Below, one piece after another: positions 12,050 through 23,999 of a DNA stretch of 64,000 nt. Location: the NCBI RefSeq assembly GCF_007565055.1, contig NC_044549.1, positions 70,088,882 through 70,152,881 on the forward strand, read 5' to 3'. Position numbers and translations under genes: made by a program. Positions within the stretch are counted from its first letter, which is position 1. Every line of letters starts with the position of its first letter. The notes beneath the pieces were generated by a model. It had not been told where the DNA came from. It saw nothing but the letters and a program-made list of their open reading frames with translations, and made no database searches. Source of the DNA: Rhinopithecus roxellana. Lineage: Eukaryota > Chordata > Mammalia > Primates > Cercopithecidae.

Positions 12050-12300
12050 AACACAATATAGCATAATAGTTATAGCACAGGTTCTGAGGTCACACTGGCC
12101 AGGCTGGAATCCCACCTCTACCACCAACTAGCTGTGTGATGTGGGGCAAATCACTTTTCTAATCCTCAGTATGTCACCTGAAAACTAACCTGCCTCATAG
12201 GGTTGTTGTGAGAAATTAAGATGAAATATATACAATAAAATGCTTCACACAGTTCTACCACAGAAAGTGGTAAAAGTGGTCAGTCAATCTTAGCTGCTAT
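12050..12300 (+). mobile_element. MIR element
   Basis: Nearly full MIR: ...CTAGCTGTGTGATGTGGGGC...CTCATAGGGTTGTTGTGAGA... It ends about 60 bp from the SUMF1 exon 2 donor. Confidence 0.85.
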
Positions 12301-12362
12301 TAAAGCATTCTTAAAAGTTCTGGAAAAGAACAAGTTCTCCCTCCTTTCCCCAATCCCATTAC

Positions 12363-12536
12363 CTCTGTCAAATAGCCAGTTGAGTTCACAAACTTCTCAA
12401 ATTCAGCATTACTGACTTCATAGGCATCCATGTAAAAAGCATCAATAGTAACTCTCCTCGCAGGTGCCTCCCCGTCCTGCTTTATCTGAGGATCATCTGT
12501 GCCCATGGTAAATACTCCGGCAGGGATGGGGACCAT
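12363..12536 (-). CDS. SUMF1: SUMF1 exon 2
   Basis: This 174-nt, phase-0 exon encodes residues 91-148. It begins MVPIPAGVFTMGTDD, the hallmark opening of the FGE-sulfatase fold, and ends NSTGYLTE. The acceptor is ...cattgtag before 12536 and the donor is GAG|gtaatgg at 12362-12361. Asn141 in the NST sequon is the known N-glycosylation site of the human enzyme. The leading ATG codon is internal methionine 91, not a start. One residue (Ala in SNAEFEKF) differs from the human sequence as I recall it. The exon sits between a nested AluJ/AluS pair about 340 bp upstream in the transcript and a MIR just downstream. Confidence 0.97.
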
Positions 12537-12876
12537 CTACAATGAAAGGTGAAACACAGGAAGTCATGTATCACAACCAAGGTGTACCTGTGTAGGGGTA
12601 AAGTTCCTAGCACCCAGTAAGCACTCAATAGTTAGTAAATCTTCACCACAGTAATAACTGTAAAATTAGGAAAAATCTCTCTATACCCCAAAGAAGGTGA
12701 ATCACAAGTCTCTCAAAAAGAAGTGAAAATTCTTTAGGAAAGTAATCTCCTTAATCAAACCTCTACTGATACAAATCTATACCTGTACTGGAAACAGGTC
12801 TGGAAACAGGTCTGGAATGACAGTCACCAAGCCGCTAATGGCTGGAATGCAGAGGTAGGGAGAATACTCAACTTTC

Positions 12877-13039
12877 CTTTTCTTTTGAGACAGGTTCTCA
12901 CTCTTTTGACCAGGCTGGGGTACAGTGGCATGATCAGGGCTAACTACAGCATTGACTATTGACTTCCCAGACTCAAGAGATCTCCCCACCTCAGTCTCTC
13001 AAATAGCTGGAGTACAGACATGTGCCACCATGACCAGCT

Positions 13040-13075
<36 letters not shown>

Positions 13076-13484
13076 AGATGGAGTCTTGCTCTGTCGCCCA
13101 GGCTGGAGTGCAGTGGCATGATCATGGCTCACTGCAACCTCCATCTCCTGGGTCCAAGCGATTCTCCTGCCTCAGCCTCCTGAGTAGCTGAGATTATAGG
13201 CGCCCACCATCATGCCCAGCTAATTTTTGTATTTTTAGTAGAGACAAGGTTTCACCAAGTTGGCCAGGCTGGTCTTGAACTCCTGACCTCAGGTGATCCA
13301 CCTGCCTCGGCCTCCCAAAGTGCTACGATTACAGGTGTGAGCCACTGCGCCCGATCTAGCTAATTTTTTTTTAAGCCATGGGGTCTCACTATGTTGCCAA
13401 GGTTGGTCTCCAACTCCTGGGCTCAAGTGATCCTCCCACCTCAGCCTTCCAAACTGCTGGGATTATGAGCCATCATGCCCAGCC
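12877..13484 (-). mobile_element. AluJ split by an AluS insertion
   Basis: The antisense old Alu occupies 12877-13042 and 13356-13484. The younger Alu sits exactly at its central A-rich linker. Confidence 0.9.
13043..13355 (-). mobile_element. AluS inserted into AluJ
   Basis: Full-length antisense Alu beginning with a 31-32-nt T run (about 13043-13074). Confidence 0.95.
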
Positions 13485-13719
13485 CCACTTTTTTCTTTAT
13501 ACATATTTTATTTGCATATGCTTTTGTTTCTTTTGAATTATTTTTAAAAGCACATGTAAAAATACAATCTCTATCTTTAAATAACCACTGCATGAATTTT
13601 GGCCTTCAACAATCATGAAAAAGGCTTATCTCACTAAAATAGAAAGTTTTAAAGTTTACTAAGGGGCTATGTGTTGTATAATTCCTTATAAAAAACCTAA
13701 TTGCAATTACTTTGTTCCT

Positions 13720-13845
13720 ATCTACCTTCCCACATGAACTCTAAACTCCAAGAAGACAGCAACTGGGGCTGCCTTATTCACAGCTCTATTCCCAACACTG
13801 AGCACAGGGTCTGAGGATCACACTGAAAATGTTCAGTTAAAAAAT
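13720..13845 (+). mobile_element. L2 LINE fragment
   Basis: Degenerate L2 3' region (AACTCTAAACTCCAAGAAGA then CAGC...GAGCACAGGGTC). Confidence 0.5.
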
Positions 13846-13849
13846 GCAG

Positions 13850-14620
13850 GTCCATGCTCAACATCATGAGTCATTAGGGAAATGCAAATCAAAACTATAA
13901 TGAGGTTCCACTTCATGATCACTAGCATGGCTATAACAAAAAAGACACAATAACAAGTGTTGATGAGGATGTGAAGAAATTGGAACCCTCATATATAGCT
14001 GGTAGGAATGTAAAATAGTTCAGCTGCTTTGGAAAACAGTCTGGCAGTTTCTCAAAAAGCTAAACAAAGAGTTATATGACCCTGCAGTTCTCCTAGGTAT
14101 ATACCCAAGAGAAATAAAAACATATGTCCATGCAAAAACTTGTACAAAAACATTCATAGCAGCATTATTCATAATAGTCAAAAAGCAGAAACAATCCAAA
14201 TGTCTATCAACTGATGAATAAGTAAACAAAATATGGTATATCTATAAAATGGAATAATTCAGACATAAAAAGAAATAAGTACTAGTTCATGCTACAATAT
14301 GAGTGAACCTTGAAAATACTATACTAAGTGAAAGAATCCAATCACAAAGGGCCACATATTGTATGAATCTATTCATATGAAATGTCCAGAATAGACAAAT
14401 CCGAAGAGACACAAAGTAGATTAGTGGTTGCTAGAGGGAGGCAGGAATGGGGAATGATTGCTAATGGGCATAGGGTTTCTTCTTGAGATGATGAAGTCTT
14501 CTGGAATTAGGCAGTGATAGTTGTAACACCTCATAACTATACTAAAAACCACTAAATTGTACATGTTAAAAGAGTGTATTGTATGCTATATGAATTCTAT
14601 TTCAAGTTTTTTCAAAACCC
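13850..14620 (+). mobile_element. L1M ORF2 end and 3' UTR
   Basis: Sense L1: ATGCAAATCAAAACTATAATGA, TATACCCAAGAGAAATAAAA and ACCACTAAATTGTACATGTT mark the ORF2 C-terminus and 3' UTR of an old L1. Confidence 0.85.
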
Positions 14621-14952
14621 ACAGGCCTTCAACCATACTATCTGTCAGAAATACACTCTTAACAGACATAATGTCTTATTTTCAAATCATTTGAGTGAGT
14701 CAATTAATAGACTCCATAGCAGCTTAGGAACTGTCAAGTCCCTCATCTATAAACAAGGGTTCAATATTACAGAATAAAATGGATCATAAGAAACTACTTA
14801 TAAACAATTATATATCTACAAATTTGATAACCTTGAAAAAAATGGATAAATTCCTAGAAACATAAAGCCTATCAAGACCAAATCAAGAAGAAGTAGAAAA
14901 TCTGAACAGACTGATAACAAATAAGGAAACTGAATAAATAATTTTAAAAATT

Positions 14953-15258
14953 GGCCAGGCACAGTGGCTCACGCCTGTAATCCCAGGACTTTGGGAGGCT
15001 GAAGCAGGTGGATCACCTGAGGTCAAGAGTTTGAGGCCAGCCTGGCCAACATGGCGAAAGCCTGTCTCGACTAAAAATACAAAAAATTAGCCAGGTGTGG
15101 TGACACATGCCTGGAATCCCAGCTACTTGGGAGGCTGAGGCAGGAGAATCACTGGAACCCAGGAGGCGGAGGTTGCAGTGAGCCGAGATTGCACCACTGT
15201 ACTCCAGCCTGGTGACAAAGTGAGACTCCATCTCAAGTAATAATAATAATAATAATAG
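14953..15258 (+). mobile_element. AluS-type element in L1
   Basis: Sense Alu starting GGCCAGGCACAGTGGCTCACG, ending in a (TAA)n tail. Confidence 0.95.
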
Positions 15259-15441
15259 TAATTTTCCATCAAGAAAAGCCCAGAACCAGATGGCTTCATG
15301 GCAGAATTCTAATTTAAAGAAGAACTAATACCAATCCTTCTCAAATTCTTCCAAAAAACTGAAGAAAAGGAAACACTTCCAAACTCATTTTATGATACCA
15401 GCATTACACTGATACCAAAGCCAGACAAGAATATATAGAAG

Positions 15442-15443
<2 letters not shown>

Positions 15444-15480
<37 letters not shown>
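15444..15480. repeat. (TA)n microsatellite
   Basis: About 18 perfect TA units inside the L1. Confidence 0.95.
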
Positions 15481-15482
<2 letters not shown>

Positions 15483-15997
15483 GCCAATATCCCTAATGAA
15501 CACAGATGCAAACATTCTAACAAAATACTAGCAAAGTGAATTCAACAGCACTTTAAAGGGATCATACGCCAAAATTCAGTGGGGTTTATCCCTAGGATCA
15601 AAGGATGGTTCAACATATGCAAACCTACACATGTGATATGCCATGTTAGCAGAATGAAGGGCAAAACCAAAGGTTCACATCAATATATGCAGAAAGACAT
15701 TGGCGAAATTCAACATCTTTTCACGATAAAAATTCTTGACAAGTTAGGCACTGAAGGAATGTACTTTAATATAAGCCATATATGAAAAGCCCACAGCTAA
15801 CACTATACTCAATGGGGAAAAATTGAAAGCTTTTCCTCTTAGATTCAGAACAAGCCAAGGATGCATACTCTTGCCACTTCTATTACATATAATACTGGAA
15901 GTCCTAGACAGAGCAATCAGGCAAGTTAAGAAAGAAACAGCATCCAAACTGGAAACAAAGATGTTATATTGTCCCTGACTGTAGATGCCATGATTGA

Positions 15998-16302
15998 TTT
16001 TTTTTGAGATGGAGTCTCACTCTGTCTCCTAGGCTGGAGTGCAGTGGCGCGATCTCGGCTCACCGCAAGCTCCGCCTCCTAGGCTCATGCCATTCTCCTG
16101 CCTCAGCCTCCTGAGTAGCTAGGACTACAGGCACCTGCCACCACGCCCAGCTAATCTTTTTATTTTTTTATTTTTTGTATTTTTAGTAGAGACGGGGTTT
16201 CACTGTGTTAGCCAGGATAGTCTCCATCTCCTGACCTCGTGATCCACCCGCCTCGGCCTCCCAAAGTGCTGGGATTACAGGCGTGAGCCACCGCACCCAG
16301 CC
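15998..16302 (-). mobile_element. AluY-type element in L1
   Basis: Antisense Alu with intact CpGs in several diagnostic positions; short target repeat around CATGAT. Confidence 0.93.
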
Positions 16303-16417
16303 AGCATGATCTTATATACAGAAACCTAATGGCTCCACCAAAAAACTGTCAGAACTGATATATGAATTCAGCAACGTTGCAGGACACAAAAATCAATATG
16401 TAAAAATCTGCAGCATT

Positions 16418-16420
<3 letters not shown>

Positions 16421-16449
<29 letters not shown>

Positions 16450-16730
16450 GAGACTGTGTCTCTCTCTGTCGGCCAGGCTTGAGTGCAATGGCCTGACCTC
16501 AGCTCATTGTAACCTCCACCTCCCGGATTCAAGTGATTCTCCTGCCTCAGCCTCCCGAGTAGCTGGGATTACAGGTGCCTGCCACCACGCCCAGCTAATT
16601 TTTGTATTTTTTGTAGAGACGGGTTTCACCAAGTTGGCCAGGCTGGTTTTGAACTCCTGACCTCAGGCGATCCATCCGCCTCGGCCTCCCAAAGTGCTGG
16701 GATTACAGGCATGAGCCACTGTGCTCAGCC
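16421..16730 (-). mobile_element. AluS-type element in L1
   Basis: Antisense Alu with target duplication AGCATTTCT (16412-16420 and 16731-16739). Confidence 0.95.
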
Positions 16731-16788
16731 AGCATTTCTCTAAACTAATGATGAACTATCTGAAAAAGATATTAAGAAATTAATCCCA

Positions 16789-17090
16789 GGCTGGGAGAGG
16801 TGGCTCACGCCTGTAATCCCAGCACTTTGGGAGGCCGAGGCAGGCTGATCACCTGAGGTCAGGAGTTCGAGACCAGCCTGACCAAAGTGGAGAAACCCCG
16901 TCTCTACTAAAAATACAAAATTAGCTGGGCATGGTGGTGCATGCCTGTAATCCCAGCTACTTGGGAAGCTGAGGCAGGAGAATTGCTTGAACCCCGGAGG
17001 CGAAGGTTACAGTGAGCCAAGATCCTGCCAATGCACTCCAGCCTGGGCAACAAGAGTGAAACTCCGTCTCAAAAAAAAGAAAAAAGAAAA
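16789..17090 (+). mobile_element. AluS-type element in L1
   Basis: Sense Alu with a perfect 14-bp target duplication AGAAATTAATCCCA (16775-16788, 17091-17104). Confidence 0.96.
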
Positions 17091-18533
17091 AGAAATTAAT
17101 CCCATTCACAGTAGCATCAAAAAAAAAAAAAAAAGACACTTAGAAGTAAATTTAACCAAAGAAGTAAAAGACCTATATACTGTAAATTATAAAACATTGA
17201 TGAAAAAAAGTATAAAAAGACAAACAAATGGAAAGGCATCCTATGTTCATGGATTAAATGAATTAATAGTAAAATGTCCATAGTACCCAAAGCAATCCAC
17301 AGATTCAATGTAATTCCTATCAAAATTCCAATGTCACTTTTCAAGGAAATAGGAAAAAAAAATCCTAAAATTTGTACAGACCCACAAAAGACCCCAAAGA
17401 GCCAAAGCAATTTTGAACAAGAAGAACAAAGGTGGAGTTCCACACTAGCTGACTTCAAAATAAATACAAACCTAATCAAATGGCATGGTACTGGCATAAA
17501 AGCTAACACAAAAACCAATGGAACAGGATAGAGAGCCCAGAAATAAACTCATGCATTTACCATCAATTGATTTTCAACAAAGGCACCAAGAACACACAAT
17601 GGAGAAAGGACAATCTTTCAATAAATAGTATTAGGAAAACTGAATATCCACATGTAGAAGAAGGAAATTAGACCCTTATAGCATAGACAAAAATCAACTC
17701 AAACTATATTAAAGACTTAAATGTACGGTCTGAAACTGTAAAACTACTAGAAGAAAACATTGGGAAAAGAAGCTCCATGAGGCAGGCCTGGCAAAGACTT
17801 CTCGGACTTGACCCCGAAAGCATAGGCAACAAAAGCAAAAATAAATAAATCAGATTGCATCAAACCAAAAGGCTCCTGTATGACAAAGGAAACAACAGAG
17901 TGAAGAGATATATCAGAATGAGTGAAAATCTTTGCAAACCATGCATCTTATATGGAGTTAATATTCAAAATACATAAGGAATTCAACTAAATAGCAAGAA
18001 AACAAAGAACTCAATTTAAAAATGAGCAAAGGACCCGAAGAGACATTGCTCAAAAGACATACAAATGGCTAACAAATATAAGGAAAAATGTTCATCCCAA
18101 CTAATCAACAGGAAAACACAAATTAAAATTACAATGGGCTATCTCCTCACACCTGTTAGAATGTCTATCATCAAAAAAATGGATGATGACAAGTGTTGGA
18201 GAAGTTGTAGAGAAAAAGGAACCCTTGTGCAGTTGGTGCGAATGTAAATACAGTGATTATGGAAAACAATATGGAGGTTCCTCAGAAATTTGCAAACAGA
18301 ATTACCATATGATTCAGGTATCCCACTTCTGGGTATATGGCCAAAGGAAATAAAACGAGTATGCTCAAAAAATATCTACAATCCCATATTCATGGCAGCA
18401 TTATTCACAATAGCTAAGATACAGAAGCAACCTAGGTGTCCCTTATCAGACAAATGGATAAAGAAAATGATATATATATATGCATATACATATATTTTAT
18501 TTATACATTTTAGCCTTAAAAAGAAGAAAACTT

Positions 18534-18834
18534 GGCCAGGCGCGGTGGCTCACGCCTGTAATCTCAGCACTTTGGGAGGCCAAGGCAGTTGGATCACGAG
18601 GTCAGAAGATCGAGACCATCCTGGCTAACACGGTGAAACCCCATCTCCGCTAAAAATACAAAACTTAGCCGGGCATGGTGGCAGGCACCTGTAATCCCAA
18701 CTACTCAGGAGGCTGCGGCAGGAGAATGGCGTAGCTTGCAGTGAGCAGAGAATGGCAGAGCTTGCAGTGAGCAGAGATTGCGCCATGGACTCCAGCCTGG
18801 GTAACAGAACGAGACTCCGTCTCAAAAAAAAAAA
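18534..18834 (+). mobile_element. AluY-type element with internal duplication
   Basis: Sense Alu flanked by AAGAAGAAAACT. Its right arm has lost part of the GAACCCGGGAGGCGG segment and carries a 26-bp tandem duplication at 18722-18773. Confidence 0.93.
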
Positions 18835-19152
18835 AAAGAAGAAAACTCTGCCATTTATGACAGCATGGATGAACCTAGCGAACGGTATGCTATGTGAAAT
18901 GCGCCAAGCACAAAATGACACATACCTTGATGATCTCACTCAAATGTGGAATCTAAAAAAGTTGAACTAATTGAAGTAGAGTGGTGGTTATCAGAGGCTA
19001 GGGGAGTGGGGAAGATGGGAAAAAGAAAGATGTTGATCAAACAGTACAAAATTTCAGTTAGATAGAAGAAATAAGCTTTAGTGATGTATTGCACAGAGTG
19101 GTGACTATAATAAATAATGCATTATATATTTCACAATTATTAAAAAATAGAT

Positions 19153-19447
19153 TTTTTTTTTTTTTGAGACGGAGTCTCACTCTGTCGCCCAGGCTGGAGT
19201 GCAGTGGCCGGATCTCAGCTCACTGCAAGCTCCGCCTCCCGGGTTCACGCCATTCTCCTGCCTCAGCCTCCCGAGTAGCTGGGACTACAGGCGCCCGCCA
19301 CCTCGCCCGGCTAGTTTTTTGTATTTTTTAGTAGAGACGGGGTTTCACCATGTTAGCCAGGATGGTCTCCATCTCCTGACCTCGTGATCCGCCCGTCTCA
19401 GCCTCCCAAAGTGCTGGGATTACAGGCTTGAGCCACCGCGCCCCGCC
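19153..19447 (-). mobile_element. Young AluY (Old World monkey type)
   Basis: Antisense Alu with GGCCGGATCTCAGCTCACTG and CACCTCGCCCGGCTAG diagnostic variants. Target duplication AAAAAATAGATTTT at 19142-19155 (its last T's merge with the poly-T) and 19448-19461. Confidence 0.96.
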
Positions 19448-19631
19448 AAAAAATAGATTTTAAATGTTTTCACCACACACAAAAAATATAAGTATGTGAG
19501 CTGATGGATTTGTTAATTAGCTTGACTCATTCCACAATGTAAACATATACCAAAACATCACAATGTACCCCACAAATTATTATATAATTATTTGTCAATT
19601 AAAAATAAAATTTTAAAAAACAAGGGCTCAA

Positions 19632-20099
19632 ATTAGAAAAGGAAAAAAAAGAAGTCAAGGAGAGACGACTAGTTGGAAAAAAAGAGTTGCTTAGCAATAA
19701 GGGCAGAAGCATTAGAAAAATAACATCAGAAGAAACAAATTAGGAATCCACAATCATTGATTCTACTTTCTATTTCTACTGACTTTCCTTGTTAGTGGTT
19801 GCTTTGATTCTATGCATGCATTTCCCAATAAAAATGGTGCTGTTTTCATCTATGATAAATTAGTAATAAATGTGTTTTTGTTTGTCCAATGTATTACTGC
19901 TATCCCAAGAAATCAACCTTGACTACTCACATCCCCTACTCCCAACATTACACAGGCCACCTAGTCTCACTCGATCTCCTAAATATGTATCTCTCTAATC
20001 TCTCCCTCTTTTCTATCCCCAGATAACTGCAGAAGTCTTGTAATTCTGAAGACAGGGTGTTCCTGTCTTCAGTCCCCTTTCACATCTCCACTTGCTTCC
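19632..20099. other. No recognised feature
   Basis: Intron 1 sequence with no clear repeat assignment. Confidence 0.4.
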
Positions 20100-20245
20100 A
20101 AGTCATCTATTCTGTGTTTTCATCTTCCCTAGAACCTAGGCTCTTTGGGGACCAGAAATGAATCTTTCATTTCTATATCCCCAGTGCCTAGCATGGTACA
20201 TGGTCCACAGTAGACACAAAAAATCTTTACTAGTTGAATGAGGTC
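20100..20245 (+). mobile_element. L2 LINE fragment
   Basis: AGGCTCTTTGGGGACCAGAA...CCCAGTGCCTAGCATGGTAC resembles the L2 3' end in sense. Confidence 0.6.
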
Positions 20246-20553
20246 ATGACTGTAATCAGGAATTTATCATTTGAATTATGCATAATTATAAAAATGCTAT
20301 TTAATTTTTAACAGTTCTAGACATGCATAACATGTCAACATCACAGTGAAACCTGTTTAACATATGCAGGTCAAGGACTGAACTGTTTGTCCATTATTCT
20401 CACTATAAGTGCTGGGACACAAGATAGTGCAGTGCTAAGAGGAGAAATCAGCAGTTTAAGCAGCTCTACAAAGAAGTAGAAAAATTGAAGACATCAGACA
20501 AAAGTTTCAAGAGCAGTCTTAAAATGATTAAGAGGCTCTAATAAGAGATTTCA

Positions 20554-20866
20554 GGCCGGGTGCGGTGGCTCAAGCCTGTAATCCCAGCACTTTGGGAGGC
20601 CGAGATGGGTGGATCACGAGGTCAGGAGATCAAGACCATCCTGGCTAACACTGTGAAACCCCGTCTCTACTAAAAATACAAAAAAAAAAAAACTAGCCGG
20701 GCGAGGTGGCGGGCGCCTGTAGTCCCAGCTACTCGGGAGGCTGAGGCAGGAGAATGGCATAAACCCGGGAGGCGGAGCTTGCAGTGAGCTGAGATCTGGC
20801 CACTGCACTCCAGCCTGGGCGACAGAGCGAGACTCCATCTCAACAAAAAAAAAAAAAAAAAAAAAA
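20554..20866 (+). mobile_element. Young AluY (Old World monkey type)
   Basis: Sense Alu with GATCTGGCCACTGCACTCC and long poly-A; target duplication AAGAGATTTCA on both sides. Confidence 0.96.
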
Positions 20867-20868
20867 AG

Positions 20869-22110
20869 AGATTTCATAAAAGACTTAAATAAAAAGCTTT
20901 CCTGTGGCAAAAACTTCCTGTTATGAGAACAGTTGTTCATCCCTCAGCTCAAAGGCCCACAGGAAGCTGTGCCCATTGTACCTAATGAACTTTTACAATT
21001 ATCTAACTTTTCTCATCTTCTTCTCCCTCAAGGTGAGTACCAACAATGCTAATGCAATCACGACTTCCACTGTGGACTTCTGGCTGAATTTTTCTTTTTT
21101 TCCTTCTTTCATTAAGCATCAGAGATAGCCAGTGCTGAATAAGCCAAGTTTCCATTCTGGAGACTATAGATAAAAATAGCCTGGATCACTCTGAGTAGAT
21201 CATAATTTTTCATTTATACTCATGAAATAAAGTTTTCTGTCCTACAAATGTCAAATGTCATTCAAGTAAAAACCAGAGTATCAAGTGTCTCACTCTGTAG
21301 GATCCTAAGCCACATAAAAAGGACCATTTTAGTCAACTCTTCATTGAAGGTCCAAATTCAAAGAATCCATATCTCCTCCAATCTGAAGGTGAGATAAACC
21401 CCTCCCCACCACACCACAGCTTCTGCCACTGCCACTCAAGCCAGAAGTGTAAGTGAAGTCAAGAATGACTCTATTATTCATTAGAAGAACAGAACCATAT
21501 GTGGGCTACACACTTAGGCCACGTGCAGTGGGCACTGCTATTTTGGTCCATCCAGCACCCACTCCCTCTACTTCTTGTAAAATACTGAAGTTCCTTTCCA
21601 AAACCATTTCTTAAGCTTTCTAAGTGGCCCAGGGGTACTGGATAACTCTATCCTACTTCCCACCACCCACCAAGCCTGGCCAACCACAGCATTCTTTTGA
21701 TTACAGAGATGTAATTAGGGATAGGCCCAAGACCCAGTCAAAGTTCATCTTTGAACTTTTGCTGGAGCTACCAGGAAAGAACTTTTTTCTCTTCTCGTTA
21801 TCTTATCAGTAGTAGAAGGGACATTACCTGACAATGGAGCAGAAGAGCCAAGAGATAGCCAAAGAGAAAGGCCTTGGAGATGCTGTCTGAGACCCTGTAT
21901 CCAGGTGTGTCTGGGGCCATATTTACTCTTGAACTTCCCAACTAGGAGAGCTAGTTTCCTCCAGTTTTTTCCTGCTTAAGCCAGTCTTGTCTTTTTTTCA
22001 CTTGCTAATAAGTGATTTTTGTCTTGTACACAAAGATGAAATAAGATCACATATAACTTTTTTGTGTAACTTCTCCTTTTCCTTCTTTCCTCTCCTCAGC
22101 CCTGACATTA
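20869..22110. other. No recognised feature
   Basis: About 1.2 kb of intron 1 possibly holding an ancient unassigned repeat near 21.6-22.0 kb. No coding support. Confidence 0.4.
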
Positions 22111-22141
22111 AAAGCTAAAGGCTCTTGTTCTGAGTCCCTTC

Positions 22142-22231
22142 AAATAAAATAAAATAAAATAAAATAAAATAAAATAAAATAAAATAAAATAAAATAAAAT
22201 AAAATAAAATAAAATAAAATAAAATAAAATA
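22142..22231 (+). repeat. Pure (AAAAT)18 pentanucleotide tract
   Basis: Eighteen uninterrupted units in SUMF1 intron 1, reading (ATTTT)n on the SUMF1 sense strand. The direct repeat AAGCTAAAGGCTC lies at 22112-22124 and at 22231-22243, so the tract may be the expanded tail of a tiny truncated retroposon. Confidence 0.95.
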
Positions 22232-22399
22232 AGCTAAAGGCTCATGAGAAAGCTGGGTGAATAAGAGAAGCATTCTCTCTGGATCTGTCCACAAACCCCT
22301 GCCTTATCTATCTATACAGGGCTTATCTATCTATACCATTCTGTCACCCTCCTGCCTCTACAGACAGACACTAATCATAGATGAAATGACATTCAAAGT

Positions 22400-22530
22400 T
22401 TCTTGCAGTTCTCAGCTATATGATTCCATTAAGCCGCAGTTGCCTCACTGTAAAGTGGGAGACGATCTCTCTCACAGGATTCTTAGGAGGATGAATAGGG
22501 CAAAAGAATACTTTACAAATGTTTCTTGAA
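22400..22530 (+). mobile_element. MIR fragment
   Basis: TTGCCTCACTGTAAAGTGGG...CTCACAGGATTCTTAGGAGG matches the MIR middle region. Confidence 0.6.
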
Positions 22531-22703
22531 AAAGTATGTGACCTTCTTTATTCCCAAGGCAGTTTCTCAATATTGTATCCACCATAAAAGGAAAGAGGTC
22601 ATGCCTAAAATATACAAGGCACAAGGTGGATATAGAGATTAAAATATCTAAAAATGCTTCCAATGTAGAATATCAGACAACTACAAAACTAGCACTACAT
22701 TAG

Positions 22704-23010
22704 GGCCAGGCGCAGTGGCTCACGCCTGTAATCCCAGCACTTCGGGAGGCCAAGGCAGGTGGATCACAAAGTCAAGAGATCGAGACCATCCTGGACAACA
22801 TGGTAAAACCCCATCTCAACTAAAAATACAAAAATTTGCTGGGCATGGTGGCAGATGCCTGTAGTCCCAGCTACTCAGGAGGCTGAGTCAGGAGAATCAC
22901 TTGAACCCAGGAGGCAGAGGTTGCCATGAGCCGAGATTGTGCCACTGCACTCCAGCTTGGGCGACAGAGCAAGACTCCGTCTCAAAAACAAAACAAAACA
23001 AAATATAAAA
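22704..23010 (+). mobile_element. AluS/Y-type element
   Basis: Sense Alu with an 18-bp target duplication AAAACTAGCACTACATTA that differs by one base on the right side; (AAAAC)n tail. Confidence 0.95.
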
Positions 23011-23011
23011 A

Positions 23012-23592
23012 AAAACTAGCACTATATTAAAGAAAATATACAAGCTGTCATCAAACAACAACAAAATAAGCTATGGGAACTGAGAGGATAGAAAAACTAC
23101 TTCTTTGTAGGAGGTGGAAAGGTTTCATGGAAGAGACGGCATTTGATTGTGCCTGGATGCCCAGGGAAGCATTACCAGTCAGAAACCTCCTCAGACAGGA
23201 AATTAAGACTGACTTTATCCATATGTACAGACATGCCACCTACAATCTTAGCATCCGATGATCCTAAATACCTTTCAAATAACTCTTCTAAAAGATAAAA
23301 GCAGACTAAAACATTTTGCTTCCTTGTTATACAATCATAAGCCATGCAGAAAACTGTTAAGATAATTTTCTCAATGAGAACTGTATTTTTATAACCAGAG
23401 GGAATACACATCAAATTTTTAAATGTCTATATTGTTTCCCAGACAATTCTAATTGCCATAACTTTCCAGTGAAACTGAAAATTTCTTGAGGGCAAAGCCC
23501 ACTGTTATTTCTCTGTGTCCCTCACCTTGCCACACACTCATTGTATGAATATACAAAAACAAAAAAAGACTTATCGAAAAAGTGTTACATTA
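23012..23592. other. No clear feature; possible L2 trace at 23480-23540
   Basis: Mostly unassigned intron sequence. TTCTTGAGGGCAAAGCCCAC near 23481 resembles L2. Confidence 0.4.
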
Positions 23593-23606
23593 AAAAGTGT
23601 GAACAT

Positions 23607-23900
23607 GGCCGGGCGCGGTGGCTCAAGCCTGTAATCCCAGCACTTTGGGAGGCCGAGACGGGCGGATCACGAGGTCAGGAGTTCGAGACCATCCTGACTA
23701 ACACGGTGAAACCCCGTCTGTACTAAAAAATACAAAAAGCTAGCCGGGCGAGGTGGCTGGCGCCTGTAGTCCCAGCTACTCGGGAGGCTGAGGCAGGAGA
23801 ATGGCGTAAACCCGGGAGGCAGAGCTTGCAGTGAGCTGAGATCCGGCCACTGCACTCCAGCCCGGGCAACAGAGTGAGACTCCGTCTCAGGAAAAAAAAA
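23607..23900 (+). mobile_element. Young AluY (Old World monkey type)
   Basis: Sense Alu with GATCCGGCCACTGCACTCC and high CpG retention; target duplication AAAAGTGTGAACAT on both sides. Confidence 0.97.
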
Positions 23901-23999
23901 AAAGTGTGAACATGTCACTCCCAGATCTTAAATCACTTATGTTTCCCAGCACACACCGTGCATTTCCACAATGTGCTATGTGTTGATACTATTCTCCTT

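Larger units (their letters stand above)
9138..12362 (-). other. SUMF1: SUMF1 intron 2
   Basis: A 3.2-kb intron bounded by GAG|gtaatg and ttatag|GCT. It is free of Alu elements but contains a MER5A-like fossil, an L2 fragment, a MADE1 hairpin and a MIR. Confidence 0.93.
14765..19617 (+). mobile_element. 5'-truncated L1 (ORF2 part and 3' UTR) carrying six Alus
   Basis: Sense L1 sequence is recognised throughout (e.g. CAGGCCAATATCCCTAATGA, GGGTTTATCCCTAGGATCAA, AAAGACACATACAAATGGC-type stretches). It appears bounded by the direct repeat AAACAAGGGTTCAA (14751-14764) / AAACAAGGGCTCAA (19618-19631), consistent with one truncated insertion. Its reading frame is riddled with stops. Six Alus later inserted into it. 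Confidence 0.85.

Noticed and set aside
17117..17518. 133-codon minus-strand ORF
   Set aside because: Antisense of L1 ORF2 sequence.
22142..22231. AAAAT tract as a CRISPR-like or satellite array
   Set aside because: Simple pentanucleotide microsatellite without spacers.
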